A stretch of DNA of 64,000 nt from Vicinamibacterales bacterium (GTDB lineage Bacteria; Acidobacteriota; Vicinamibacteria; Vicinamibacterales; UBA8438). The translations under genes were made by a program, and so were the position numbers. Every line of letters starts with the position of its first letter. The stretch's first letter is position 1. The notes under the pieces are model-generated. The model searched no databases and was not told the origin of the DNA. It worked only from the letters and a program-made list of their open reading frames with translations. This document shows positions 56,494 through 64,000 of the stretch, one piece after another. The stretch covers positions 1 through 64,000 of the forward strand of contig JAPYUM010000004.1 in NCBI GenBank assembly GCA_029940535.1. Reading direction: 5' to 3'.

Positions 56494-57766
56494 GAAAACT
56501 ACTCGAAAGCGGTCCCGTCGACAGACGCCCAAACTGAAGCTGGCCGCGGGTCGCCGCACCCCGGGACCGTTCGCCCCGATCGAGGACGCGGTCGCCGCCA
56601 TCAAGGCCGGACAGATGGTCATCGTCGTCGATGACGAGGACCGGGAGAACGAGGGCGACCTCACAATCGCGGCGGAGAAGACCACTCCCGAGATCATCAA
56701 TTTCATGGCGAAGTACGGCCGCGGCCTGATTTGCCTGCCGATGGTCGGGGAGCGGCTCGACGCGCTCGACATTCCGTTGATGGTGCGGGACAACACGTCA
56801 CAGTTCAATACGGCCTTTTGTGTCACGGTCGAGGCCAAGGAGTCGACGAGCACCGGGATTTCAGCCGCCGACCGCGCCAAGACGGCGCGGGTTGTCGCCG
56901 ATCCGAAGAGCACGGCGGCCGACTTGCTTCGTCCGGGGCACATGTTCCCGTTGCGGGCTCGGGAGGGCGGTGTGCTCGTCCGCGCCGGTCAGACCGAGGC
57001 GGCGGTCGATCTTGCTCGCATGGCGGGTCTGGAGCCGGTGGGGGTGATTTGCGAGATCATGAACGATGACGGCACGATGGCCCGGGTGCCGGACCTTCGA
57101 CGATTTGCCCGCAAGCACAAGCTGGTCATGGTCACGATCGCCGACCTGATCAAATACCGTATGCGCCACGAGCGGCTCGTGCGTCGCGAGGCGGCGTCCA
57201 AGCTTCCGACCGAGTTCGGGGACTTCCGGCTTGTCGCGTTCGAGAGCATCATCAACGGTGAGACGCACGTGGCGCTGGTCCGCGGCGACATCGGCGACGG
57301 CGAGGACGTCTTGGTTCGCGTGCATTCCCGCTGTCTCACCGGCGAGGCCTTTCATTCGGCTCGATGCGATTGCGGCGCCCAGTTGACGACAGCGATGAAA
57401 CGGATCGCGACCGAGGGGCGCGGGGTGCTGTTGTATCTCAATCAGGAGGGCCGCGGAATCGGGCTCACCAACAAGATTCGGGCCTACGAGCTGCAAGATC
57501 AGGGATATGACACCGTTGAGGCCAACGAGCGCCTCGGTTTTCAGCCAGATCAGCGGGACTACGGCATCGGGGCACAGATTCTCGGCGATCTGGGGGTTCG
57601 CAGCATGCGACTGCTTACCAATAATCCGCGCAAGTTCATCGGACTGGAAGGCTATGGGCTGTCGGTGACCGCTTCGCTGGGGCTGGAGGTGCCGACGACC
57701 GGGGCGGCCACGACGTATCTTCGCACCAAGAAGAAGAAGCTCGGGCATACACTGAAATCCGTGTAA
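56486..57766 (+). CDS. ribBA: Bifunctional DHBP synthase/GTP cyclohydrolase II
   Basis: 426 aa from ATG 56486. A roughly 30-residue basic N-terminal extension precedes the RibB domain (VIVVDDEDRENEGDL, GLICLPM, STGISAADRAKT). The RibA domain begins near residue 230 with RVHSRCLTGEAFHSARCDCGAQL (zinc cysteines), LNQEGRGIGL and RSMRLLTNNPRK. It supplies both precursors of riboflavin. No ribH (lumazine synthase) follows; it must lie elsewhere. Confidence 0.96.
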   Translation: MAEKTTRKRSRRQTPKLKLAAGRRTPGPFAPIEDAVAAIKAGQMVIVVDDEDRENEGDLTIAAEKTTPEIINFMAKYGRGLICLPMVGERLDALDIPLMVRDNTSQFNTAFCVTVEAKESTSTGISAADRAKTARVVADPKSTAADLLRPGHMFPLRAREGGVLVRAGQTEAAVDLARMAGLEPVGVICEIMNDDGTMARVPDLRRFARKHKLVMVTIADLIKYRMRHERLVRREAASKLPTEFGDFRLVAFESIINGETHVALVRGDIGDGEDVLVRVHSRCLTGEAFHSARCDCGAQLTTAMKRIATEGRGVLLYLNQEGRGIGLTNKIRAYELQDQGYDTVEANERLGFQPDQRDYGIGAQILGDLGVRSMRLLTNNPRKFIGLEGYGLSVTASLGLEVPTTGAATTYLRTKKKKLGHTLKSV

Positions 57767-57951
57767 CGCACCTTCCCGCGCGCTCCTCGCGCCTCGCTCA
57801 ACCGGTGCCCCGACGTTCCCAGGGATGTCGACCTTGTCTTGGACGGGTCTTGCCCCATTTAGTTGACAGTTCAGCCCACGCAGAGTTACGATAAACGTTT
57901 GCGTTTGAAGTGCTTAGCACTCTCCCCGCTGGATCTCTAGAGCGATTGTCC
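57767..57951. other. Intergenic region between ribBA and ffh
   Basis: 185 nt. It holds the ffh promoter (57863-57892) and a small palindrome AGTGC-tta-GCACT (57909-57921) between promoter and start. That palindrome resembles half of CIRCE, but the second half is missing. No tRNA or 4.5S RNA was recognised. Confidence 0.5.
57863..57892 (+). promoter_or_regulatory. Predicted sigma-70 promoter of the ffh-rnhB operon
   Basis: TTGACA (57863-57868), an 18-nt spacer and TACGAT (57887-57892), 60 nt before the ffh ATG. This is the only good hexamer pair ahead of the seven tightly linked genes. Confidence 0.55.
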
Positions 57952-59316
57952 ATGTTCGCCTCACTGAGTGATCGTCTGCAGGCTGTCTTCGCCTCTGTCA
58001 GGCGCGAAACCCGTCTGACCCCAGAGTCCGTCGAGACCGCGTTACGCGAGATTCGGCTGGCGCTGCTCGAGGCGGACGTGAACTTCAAGGTGGTCAAGGC
58101 GTTCATTGATCGTGTTCGCGACCGCGCTGTGGACCGTGCGGTGCTTGACAGCCTGACACCGACCCAGCAGGTCGTGGTGATTGTGCGTGACGAGTTGCTG
58201 GCGCTCCTCGGCGACGGACAGCCGGGGTTGTCCGCCAGCAAGCAGCGGCCGCAGGTCGTTCTGCTGCTGGGGTTGCAGGGCGCCGGCAAGACCACCACCA
58301 CGGTCAAGCTCGCCAGGTGGCTGGGCGCGAACGGGCGGCATCCGCTGGTGGTGTCGACCGACGTACGGCGGCCGGCCGCGATCGAACAGCTGGGGGTGCT
58401 GGCCGGCGACGCCGGCGTGCGAGTGCACGACCCGGACCGTGATACGGCGGTCGTCGCTCGCGCCGAAGGTGCGGTGCAGATGGCCAAGTCGTTCGGGTTC
58501 GACGTGGTGCTCGTGGACACCGCGGGGCGTCTGCACGTCGATGACGATCTCATGGGGGAGTTGGATGCCCTGAAGGCGGCCGTGGAGCCGTCCGACCTTC
58601 TGTATGTGGCCGATGCGATGACCGGGCAGGATGCCATCAAGAGCGCCGGCGAGTTCAATCGGCGCGTGGGTATCAGCGGTGTGGTGTTGACCAAGATGGA
58701 TGGGGACGCCCGAGGGGGCGCGGCGTTGTCGGTGGTGTCGGTCGTCGGCGTCCCGGTCTCCTTCATCGGCGATGGTGAGCGATTGGAGGATCTCCAACCG
58801 TTCCACCCCGAACGGCTCGTCTCGCGCCTGCTTGGCATGGGCGACGTGCTCTCCCTGGTCGAGAAGGCCGAGCAGGTGGTGAGCCCGGAGGAGGCCACGC
58901 GACTTGAGCGGAAAATTCGCGGCAACGATTTCACGTTGCAGGACATGCGCGACCAACTCAAGACGGTCATGCGAATGGGGCCGTTGGACCGGTTGGCGGA
59001 GATGATCCCCGGCATGAGCCAGATGTCCGGGCAGATGTCGACGCAGGTCGACCCGAAGGCGCTGTCGCAGACGATGGCTATCATCGACTCCATGACCCGG
59101 CGAGAACGTGCGCACTATCAGGTCATCGACGGCAGCCGTCGACGGCGCATCGCGCTGGGCAGCGGCACGACGGTGCAGGACGTCAATCGTCTCTTGAAGC
59201 AGTTCATGGAGATGCGGCGGATGCTACGAGCGGTCGGCGGGGCATCCCGGTCGCGAACGAAGAAGGGCGGTCGGCGACGAAGCATGTCGGCCGGGCGGCG
59301 TTTTCCGGTGAGATAG
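57952..59316 (+). CDS. ffh: Signal recognition particle protein Ffh
   Basis: 454 aa from ATG 57952 (MFASLSDRLQ); an in-frame upstream codon is not needed. N domain, then the G domain with [44 protein letters not shown] and LTKMDGDARGG. The M domain (about 300-440) is rich in Met and ends basic. Binds signal sequences and SRP RNA. Confidence 0.97.
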   Translation: MFASLSDRLQAVFASVRRETRLTPESVETALREIRLALLEADVNFKVVKAFIDRVRDRAVDRAVLDSLTPTQQVVVIVRDELLALLGDGQPGLSASKQRPQVVLLLGLQGAGKTTTTVKLARWLGANGRHPLVVSTDVRRPAAIEQLGVLAGDAGVRVHDPDRDTAVVARAEGAVQMAKSFGFDVVLVDTAGRLHVDDDLMGELDALKAAVEPSDLLYVADAMTGQDAIKSAGEFNRRVGISGVVLTKMDGDARGGAALSVVSVVGVPVSFIGDGERLEDLQPFHPERLVSRLLGMGDVLSLVEKAEQVVSPEEATRLERKIRGNDFTLQDMRDQLKTVMRMGPLDRLAEMIPGMSQMSGQMSTQVDPKALSQTMAIIDSMTRRERAHYQVIDGSRRRRIALGSGTTVQDVNRLLKQFMEMRRMLRAVGGASRSRTKKGGRRRSMSAGRRFPVR

Positions 59317-59346
59317 TGAACCCAGGAGTGAGGAGTTGATAGACGC

Positions 59347-59682
59347 ATGTTGACAATTCGATTGAGTCGGGTTGGCACGACGAAACGGCCGTTCTATCGG
59401 GTCGTCGTGGTCGAATCGAGCGCGCCGCGCGATGGGCGGTTCGTGGAGATATTGGGCCACTACAACCCGCGCGCGGAACCAGAGGTACTCGAGGTTGATC
59501 GCGCGCGGGTGAGTCACTGGATTAGCAACGGTGCCTCTCCCTCGGATACGGTTCGGACGCTGCTCGCGCGTCATCCGGTGCCGGATCCGGCGGACGCGTC
59601 GGTTGAGGCGGCGGAAGCCCCCGCGGTGGTCGAGACTGCGACGCCGGCTGAGAGCGCCGACGAGACCCAGGCGGTGACGTGA
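59347..59682 (+). CDS. rpsP: 30S ribosomal protein S16
   Basis: 111 aa. S16 core is residues 1-80 (MLTIRLSRVGTTKRPFYRVVVVES, then GRFVEILGHYNP). A C-terminal tail of about 30 residues is rich in Ala/Glu. It overlaps the next GTG by 4 nt. Confidence 0.97.
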   Translation: MLTIRLSRVGTTKRPFYRVVVVESSAPRDGRFVEILGHYNPRAEPEVLEVDRARVSHWISNGASPSDTVRTLLARHPVPDPADASVEAAEAPAVVETATPAESADETQAVT

Positions 59683-59921
59683 GTCGGGCCCGTGATGTCG
59701 TGGAGACGGTCGCCCGGGCACTGGCCGATCACGCCGACGACGTGTCGGTGACCGAGCGGGAGGACCGCGGGGCGATCCATGTCGAGCTGTCGACCGCGGG
59801 GCACGACCTGGGGCGAATGATCGGGCGACAAGGGCGGACGGCCGCGTCGATTCGCACGTTGGCCGAGCTGGCCGAGGCGCCGGATGAGCGACGCGTGACC
59901 GTGGACTTCCTTGACGAGTGA
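59679..59921 (+). CDS. khpA: KH-domain RNA-binding protein KhpA
   Basis: 80 aa, GTG start. A single KH fold with the GRQG loop in GRMIGRQGRTAASIRTL. Typical position between rpsP and rimM. Overlaps rimM by 4 nt. Confidence 0.92.
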   Translation: MSRARDVVETVARALADHADDVSVTEREDRGAIHVELSTAGHDLGRMIGRQGRTAASIRTLAELAEAPDERRVTVDFLDE

Positions 59922-60472
59922 CGCTGGACTGGGACTCGATGGTGTCAGTGGGGCGTGTCGCGCGAGCTCACGGTAACCGCGGCTGCGTGATCATCAATCC
60001 GGATACCGACTTTCCGGACGAGCGTTTTTGTGCCGGGAACACGCTCTATGTGCGCCGAGGGAATGACGTCGCGGGGCTGTCCATCAGCGATGTTCGGTTT
60101 CACCGGGGTCGTCCGATTGTGGCGTTCGAGGAGGTCAGCACGATGGACGACGCTGAGGCGCTGGCGTCGGTCGATCTGCGGGTGCCGGCCGGGACGCGCG
60201 GTGCGTTGCCGGAGGGGTCCTACTATCACCACGAGCTCATTGGCTGCGAGGTCGAGACCGTCGACGGGGCCACGGTCGGTGTCGTGCGGGCCGTCGAAGG
60301 GGACGATGGGGCGCACCGGTTGATCGTGGACGGCCAGGCTGGTGACATCCACGTACCGCTGGTGACGGCGATCTGCGTGAGGATCGACCCGGCCGACCGG
60401 GTGATCACTATCGACCCGCCGGACGGTCTGCTGGCCTTGAATCCGACGCGGGCGGCGAGGGGGTCTGACTGA
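59918..60472 (+). CDS. rimM: Ribosome maturation factor RimM
   Basis: 184 aa. The N-terminal RimM barrel (VSVGRVARAHGNRGCVIINPDTDFPDERF) and C-terminal PRC-like barrel (YYHHELIGCEVETVDGATVGVV, ending DPPDGLLAL) are both intact. Assists assembly of the 30S head by binding S19. Confidence 0.95.
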   Translation: MTLDWDSMVSVGRVARAHGNRGCVIINPDTDFPDERFCAGNTLYVRRGNDVAGLSISDVRFHRGRPIVAFEEVSTMDDAEALASVDLRVPAGTRGALPEGSYYHHELIGCEVETVDGATVGVVRAVEGDDGAHRLIVDGQAGDIHVPLVTAICVRIDPADRVITIDPPDGLLALNPTRAARGSD

Positions 60473-60480
60473 GGTTCGAC

Positions 60481-61212
60481 GTGGTCACGATCTTTCCGGG
60501 TATGCTCCGGGCGGTGCTCGCCGAGGGTGTGCTCGGTCGCGCGGTCGAGCGGGGTGTCGTGGAGGTGGGGGTTCATGACCTCCGCGATTACACATCGGAC
60601 CGGCATCGGACGGTGGATGACGTGCCGTATGGCGGTGGGCCCGGCATGGTGCTCAAACCTGAACCGTTCGTCCGTGCCAGCGACGCGATCCGGCGTCAGT
60701 ACGGGGAGCCCGCCGCGGTGGTGCTGCTGTCACCGCAGGGGCGGCCGTTCAGTCACGTTGAGGCGGTCAGGCTGAGTCGATTGCGCCACGTCATGCTGCT
60801 GTGCGGTCGCTACGAGGGGATTGACGAGCGGGTACGGCAGCGGCTGGCGACCGAGGAGATTTCGATCGGTGACTACGTGTTGAGCGGCGGCGAGTTGCCG
60901 GCAGCGGTGGTGGTGGAGACGGTGGCCCGTCTCGTCCCGGGTGTTGTCGGGGATGCCGACTCGGTGCGAGAGGATTCGTTCGCGAGAGGGCTGCTCGACT
61001 ACCCGGACTATACGAGGCCCGCGTCGCTCGATGGGGATGACGTGCCACAGGTTCTCTTGTCGGGGCACCATGCCGACATTCGGACATGGCGCAAACACCA
61101 GGCGGTGCGTCGGACCCGCGAGCGCCGGCCGGACCTGCTGGAGCGTGCCGCGCTTGACGAGGAAGAGCGGGCCATGTTGCGAGACATGTCGCGGGACATG
61201 GAGAACGAGTAG
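60481..61212 (+). CDS. trmD: tRNA (guanine-37-N1)-methyltransferase TrmD
   Basis: 243 aa from GTG 60481. SPOUT methyltransferase with [37 protein letters not shown] and [17 protein letters not shown] (the knotted SAM site). The in-frame codons before the GTG encode RFD, the usual N-terminal residues of TrmD. They are preceded by CTG 60469 with a GAGGGGG site and a CTGA overlap with the rimM stop. The true start may therefore be a rare CTG. Confidence 0.95.
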   Translation: MVTIFPGMLRAVLAEGVLGRAVERGVVEVGVHDLRDYTSDRHRTVDDVPYGGGPGMVLKPEPFVRASDAIRRQYGEPAAVVLLSPQGRPFSHVEAVRLSRLRHVMLLCGRYEGIDERVRQRLATEEISIGDYVLSGGELPAAVVVETVARLVPGVVGDADSVREDSFARGLLDYPDYTRPASLDGDDVPQVLLSGHHADIRTWRKHQAVRRTRERRPDLLERAALDEEERAMLRDMSRDMENE

Positions 61213-61216
61213 TGTC

Positions 61217-61612
61217 GTGGCGGATACGGGAGTGACACAGGTGACCGAAGTGACAACAACGAATGCGATCGAAACGATAGAGCAGGCTCAGCTGCAGGAA
61301 CGTCCGGACCTCCGGCCTGGCCTGACGGTGCGCGTCCACGCCAAGATTCGTGAAGGCGAGAAGGAACGGATCCAGGTGTTTGAGGGCGTGGTCATCGGGC
61401 TCAAACGCGCGGGCGCCCGGAGTACGTTCACGGTCCGGAAGGTGTCGTTCGGTCAGGGCGTGGAGCGGATTTTCCCGTTGCACTCGCCGTCGATTGACAA
61501 GATCGAGATCGGTCGGGCGGCGCGCGTGCGGCGCGCGAAACTCTACTTCTTGCGCAAGCTGCGTGGGCGGGCGGCCCGGCTCCGCGAGAAGCGCCGGCCC
61601 GCCGCTGGGTGA
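61217..61612 (+). CDS. rplS: 50S ribosomal protein L19
   Basis: 131 aa from GTG 61217. L19 core has [47 protein letters not shown] and [18 protein letters not shown]. The first 25 residues are rich in Thr/Val and may be shorter in reality. It overlaps rnhB by 4 nt. Confidence 0.95.
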   Translation: MADTGVTQVTEVTTTNAIETIEQAQLQERPDLRPGLTVRVHAKIREGEKERIQVFEGVVIGLKRAGARSTFTVRKVSFGQGVERIFPLHSPSIDKIEIGRAARVRRAKLYFLRKLRGRAARLREKRRPAAG

Positions 61613-62259
61613 CAGGTCGGACTCACTCGAATCGGCGCGGGCGCGTGTCGGCGCGCCGCACCATCGAGAACGAGTTGCGTCGGCTGGGGTTCGCACGGAT
61701 CGCCGGGGTCGACGAGGTCGGACGCGGATCGCTGGCTGGTCCGGTCGTCGCGGCGGCGGTCGTACTGCCGCCAGGCGATCGTCTGGTCGGCTTGCGCGAC
61801 TCGAAACTTCTGACCGCGGCGGCGCGCGACCGACTCTATGAGAAAATTCTGACCGCCTGCGTCTCGTGGTCGGTCGGCGTTGGCGACACGGAGGCGATCG
61901 ATCGGCTCAACATTCACCGTGCGTCGCTGGTGGCGATGCGAGCCGCGGTCACGGGGCTGGCGCCGCTGCCGGATTTCGCGCTGGTTGACGCATTCCGCAT
62001 TCCCGACCTGTTCATCCCCCAGCGCGGTATCGTCGGTGGCGATCGTCGTTGTGCCGGTGTCGCGGCCGCATCCATCGTCGCCAAGGTGTTCCGTGACCGT
62101 CTGATGATTAAGTTGCATCGGACGGATTCCCGCTACGGTTTTGATCGGCACAAGGGGTACGGCACGGCGGACCACCTGACCGCTCTGGCGAGGTACGGCT
62201 ATTCGCCGGCGCACCGGCGCTCGTTCCGACCGACTGCCCTGTCTGATACCATCGATTGA
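61609..62259 (+). CDS. rnhB: Ribonuclease HII
   Basis: 216 aa, GTG start with GTGA overlap. Removes RNA from RNA/DNA hybrids. Active-site region [33 protein letters not shown], and [15 protein letters not shown] are all present. The yraN gene that often follows is absent. Confidence 0.96.
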   Translation: MTGRTHSNRRGRVSARRTIENELRRLGFARIAGVDEVGRGSLAGPVVAAAVVLPPGDRLVGLRDSKLLTAAARDRLYEKILTACVSWSVGVGDTEAIDRLNIHRASLVAMRAAVTGLAPLPDFALVDAFRIPDLFIPQRGIVGGDRRCAGVAAASIVAKVFRDRLMIKLHRTDSRYGFDRHKGYGTADHLTALARYGYSPAHRRSFRPTALSDTID

Positions 62260-62278
62260 CTTCACGGAGACGCGCAGA

Positions 62279-62723
62279 GTGGCGGACGAGGGACACGAGA
62301 ACGGAGAGGGTGCCGGCGACGCGGCTGGTCCGCTCGGCGACATTCTCGAGACGTTTCGACACCGGATCTCCGAGGCGCAGGGGGACGACGCGATCGCTGA
62401 GCGACACTACTTGCTGGGTGTCGCGTGCGGTCGGGCCGGTCGCTACGACGAGGCGAAGGGACAGCTCGAAGACGCGTCTGAATCATCAAGATACTGTTTT
62501 TCGGCGGCGTCGCTGTTGGGGCGGATCTATCGAGACGAAGGCAACCCCGCCGACGCCCGATGAGGGATGGACGCTGCTCTATCATCTCGGGACGACGCTC
62601 GACGGGATGGACGAGTCGGCTCGCGCGCTGGCCGAGTTCTTGGAGTTACAGGGGACCGCCGGCGAGTATCGGGATGTCGAGCAGCGGGTTGGCCGGCTGA
62701 CAGAGACCTTGCTGGGAGGATGA
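62279..62723 (+). pseudogene. TPR protein, frame-broken with probable internal deletion
   Basis: GTG start. The first 94 codons encode a charged N-terminus, ILETFRHRISEAQGDD and a TPR unit (HYLLGVACGRAGRYDEAKGQLEDA), stopping at 62561-62563. The continuation DEGWTLLYHLGTTLDGMDESARALAEFLELQ...YRDVEQRVGRLTETL is in the +1 frame from about 62545 to TGA 62721-62723. Related proteins have roughly 10-15 more residues between the two halves, so an out-of-frame deletion of about 30-45 nt is likelier than a one-base error. Function unknown. Confidence 0.7.
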
Positions 62724-62991
62724 GATTCATCGCCTGGGCCGAACGCTGCTGATCGTCTATCTGCTCGAGACAGGGGCGGTGCTGTTGATTGCCCCGTGGT
62801 CTACCTTCTGGGAGCGTAACTTGCTCGTGGACACGTTGCCCGTGTTCGGCGGGGTCGTGCAACTGGCGATGGTACGGGGTGCCGTCTCCGGGGTTGGGGC
62901 CGTCAACCTGGGCGCCGGAGCCTGGGAACTGGTGGCGTGGATCCGTGCGGGAGCGCGTCGCTTCGGGACGCACGGTGGTCAGAGTCTTTAA
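62720..62991 (+). pseudogene. Small membrane protein, frame-broken near its start
   Basis: An ATG at 62720 overlaps the TPR stop (ATGA) and encodes MRFIAWAER before TGA. Adding one G in tgggcc near 62737 joins it to the frame TLLIVYLLETGAVLLIAPW...LVDTLPVFGGVVQLAMVRGAVSGVGAVNLGAGAWELVAW, ending at 62989-62991. The restored protein is about 90 aa with two to three membrane helices and no known function. Without repair, translation could only start at GTG 62779, inside the first helix. Confidence 0.6.
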
Positions 62992-63661
62992 TCGTCGCCC
63001 GATTCTTTCACTCGTCACGGGTCGTGAGCGTCTTCCTGCGTCGAGATCCGGTGTCACCGGACTGCTCGACCTGGTGGCAGCGGCGGTGACGGCGGGCGTG
63101 GATCTCATCCAGGTGCGAGAGCCTGATCTGCCCGACGCGGACCTTTTTGCTCTCGTCCACCGATGCGTGGGGCTCGCCGCCGGGTCGCACACTTCGGTCC
63201 TGGTCAATGACCGGCTGGACATCGCGTTGGCGGCTCGGGCCGCGGGTGTGCATCTGCGGGGGGACTCGGTGACCGCCTCGGCGATGCGCCGGCATACCCC
63301 ACCGGGGTTTCTGTTGGGTCGGTCGGTGCATGGCGCGGCCGAGGCGGCGGCGGTCGAGTCCGGCGGTGGCGTGGACTACGTGACCTTCGGAACCGTCTAT
63401 CGGTCGCGGTCGAAACCTGGGCTGGCGCCTCACGGGGTCGAATCGCTGGCCGCGGCAGTCCGAGCGGTCAGCGTGCCGGTGCTGGCGATCGGCGGCGTAA
63501 CGGTCGATAACACCGGGGAAGTGTTTCGGGCCGGTGCAGCCGGCGTGGCCGCCATTGGTCTCTTCGCCGATGCGACCGCAGTCGGCGATACTGCTGGTCT
63601 CCGGCAGGTCGTCGGCGCGATCCGCGGCTCGTATGCGAGACATTATGTCCACCGAGAGTGA
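62975..63661 (+). CDS. Thiamine-phosphate synthase family protein (ThiE/TenI)
   Basis: 228 aa from GTG 62975; the frame is open further upstream but only as an overlap with the membrane gene. TIM-barrel motifs are VDLIQVREPDLPDADLFALV, VLVNDRLDIALAARAAGVHLRG, LLGRSVHGAAEA, VDYVTFGTVYRSRSKPG and VLAIGGVTVDNTGEVFRAGAAGVAAIG. The FGTV...SKPG loop is nearer TenI than canonical ThiE, so the activity (synthase or TenI-like) is open. It overlaps the next gene by 17 nt. Confidence 0.82.
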   Translation: MVRVFNRRPILSLVTGRERLPASRSGVTGLLDLVAAAVTAGVDLIQVREPDLPDADLFALVHRCVGLAAGSHTSVLVNDRLDIALAARAAGVHLRGDSVTASAMRRHTPPGFLLGRSVHGAAEAAAVESGGGVDYVTFGTVYRSRSKPGLAPHGVESLAAAVRAVSVPVLAIGGVTVDNTGEVFRAGAAGVAAIGLFADATAVGDTAGLRQVVGAIRGSYARHYVHRE

Positions 63662-64000
63662 CGGAACACCCGCTTCGGCCGGCAGCGTCGGCGCACGTCT
63701 CCGTGCGGCCCGCGAGGCGCGACAGGTCTCTCTGCGGCAGATTGCTGCCACCACAAAAATCTCCGTCGGCGCGTTGGAGGCGCTGGAGCAGACCGACCTC
63801 TCGCGTCTGCCAGGCGGAATCTTCACCCGTGCCTTCGTGCGGTCCTACGCCACGGAAGTGGGGCTCGACCCCGAGGAGACGATGCGGGACTTCACGGTCG
63901 AGGTGGACGAGGCGCAGGTCTCCGAGTCCGCGTTGGCCGACGCCGAGTCACAGCAACACGATCTGTTCCAGAGCCAGCAACGTATGGCGGGGACGGCACT
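63645..64000 (+). CDS. RodZ-type helix-turn-helix protein (N-terminal part)
   Basis: At least 118 residues, running off the right edge. The Xre-type HTH has VGARLRAAREARQVSLRQIAATTKIS, then LEALEQTDLSRLPGGIFTRAFVRSYATEVGLDPEE, the typical RodZ-like HTH_25 domain. A transmembrane helix and periplasmic domain would be expected beyond the window. RodZ links MreB to the cell-shape machinery; small related proteins exist, so the exact role is not settled. Confidence 0.8.
   Translation, partial: MSTESDGTPASAGSVGARLRAAREARQVSLRQIAATTKISVGALEALEQTDLSRLPGGIFTRAFVRSYATEVGLDPEETMRDFTVEVDEAQVSESALADAESQQHDLFQSQQRMAGTA

Noticed and set aside
57909..57935. CIRCE element before ffh
   Set aside because: TTAGCACTC occurs, but the matching GAGTGCTAA half is missing after 9 nt; only a short local palindrome remains.

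Overview
This 64 kb window is a stretch of bacterial chromosome with high G+C content. Genes are densely packed, many with 4-bp GTGA/ATGA stop-start overlaps and many with GTG starts. The gene complement and style suggest Acidobacteriota, most likely class Vicinamibacteria; this rests on gene content and recall of similar proteins, not on a marker-gene test. Supporting traits are Gly/Arg-rich secreted proteins, a MacAB-TolC cluster with its own ECF sigma factor, a CstA/Cys-Cys-tail protein/ArsA-type ATPase cluster, an NtrY/NtrX pair beside a DUF4390 protein, and a TonB with a Gly-rich linker. The cell is Gram-negative (TolC, TonB, M48 peptidase, GroESL under CIRCE control). It encodes SelB, so it probably uses selenocysteine.

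Layout. 0-6.5 kb: end of a probable beta-propeller gene, MscS channel, M48 metallopeptidase with a frame-broken C-terminus, ahcY, and a Tat-exported dockerin-like/glycosidase-like protein. 6.5-9.7 kb (minus): cstA, a small Cys-Cys-tail protein and an ArsA-like ATPase, with a perfect 27-bp inverted repeat between the last two. 9.8-15.2 kb: DUF2784 protein, tesA-ybbA-ybbP-type cluster, a DksA/TraR-type regulator and folK. 15.2-23.7 kb (minus): ECF sigma, anti-sigma, Spy/CpxP-like protein, TolC, MacA-like adaptor, ATPase, permease and a Gly/Arg-rich secreted protein. 23.8-38.2 kb: broken receiver protein, SpoIID-like protein, pckA, gatB, ftsE (interrupted) and ftsX, a small hypothetical, glycerate kinase, rnr, selB, a YflT-like stress protein and tonB. 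38.4-41.7 kb (minus): groESL, a stand-alone Fis-type HTH protein and purC. 42-50.8 kb: a flippase-like membrane protein, nrdR, DUF4390, NtrY-like kinase, NtrX-like regulator, ftcD (minus), a TPR membrane protein and an RDD protein. 50.9-57.8 kb: pgpA, cinA, a thpR remnant, gpsA, ftsY, ribD, ribE, ribBA. 58-64 kb: ffh, rpsP, khpA, rimM, trmD, rplS, rnhB (a classical ribosome/SRP operon), two frame-broken small genes, a ThiE/TenI protein and the start of a RodZ-type HTH protein.

The most striking features are these. (1) Several conserved genes have reading frames broken by single bases: M48 peptidase, receiver protein, ftsE, and a TPR/membrane gene pair. Most breaks lie in short homopolymers, so sequencing error has to be excluded before calling them pseudogenes. 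(2) A thpR remnant looks like a real deletion. (3) A roughly 105-bp palindromic element sits in the cstA-arsA cluster. (4) The efflux operon carries its own ECF sigma/anti-sigma pair, and its adaptor has a Gly/Arg-rich insertion containing a Spy-like motif.
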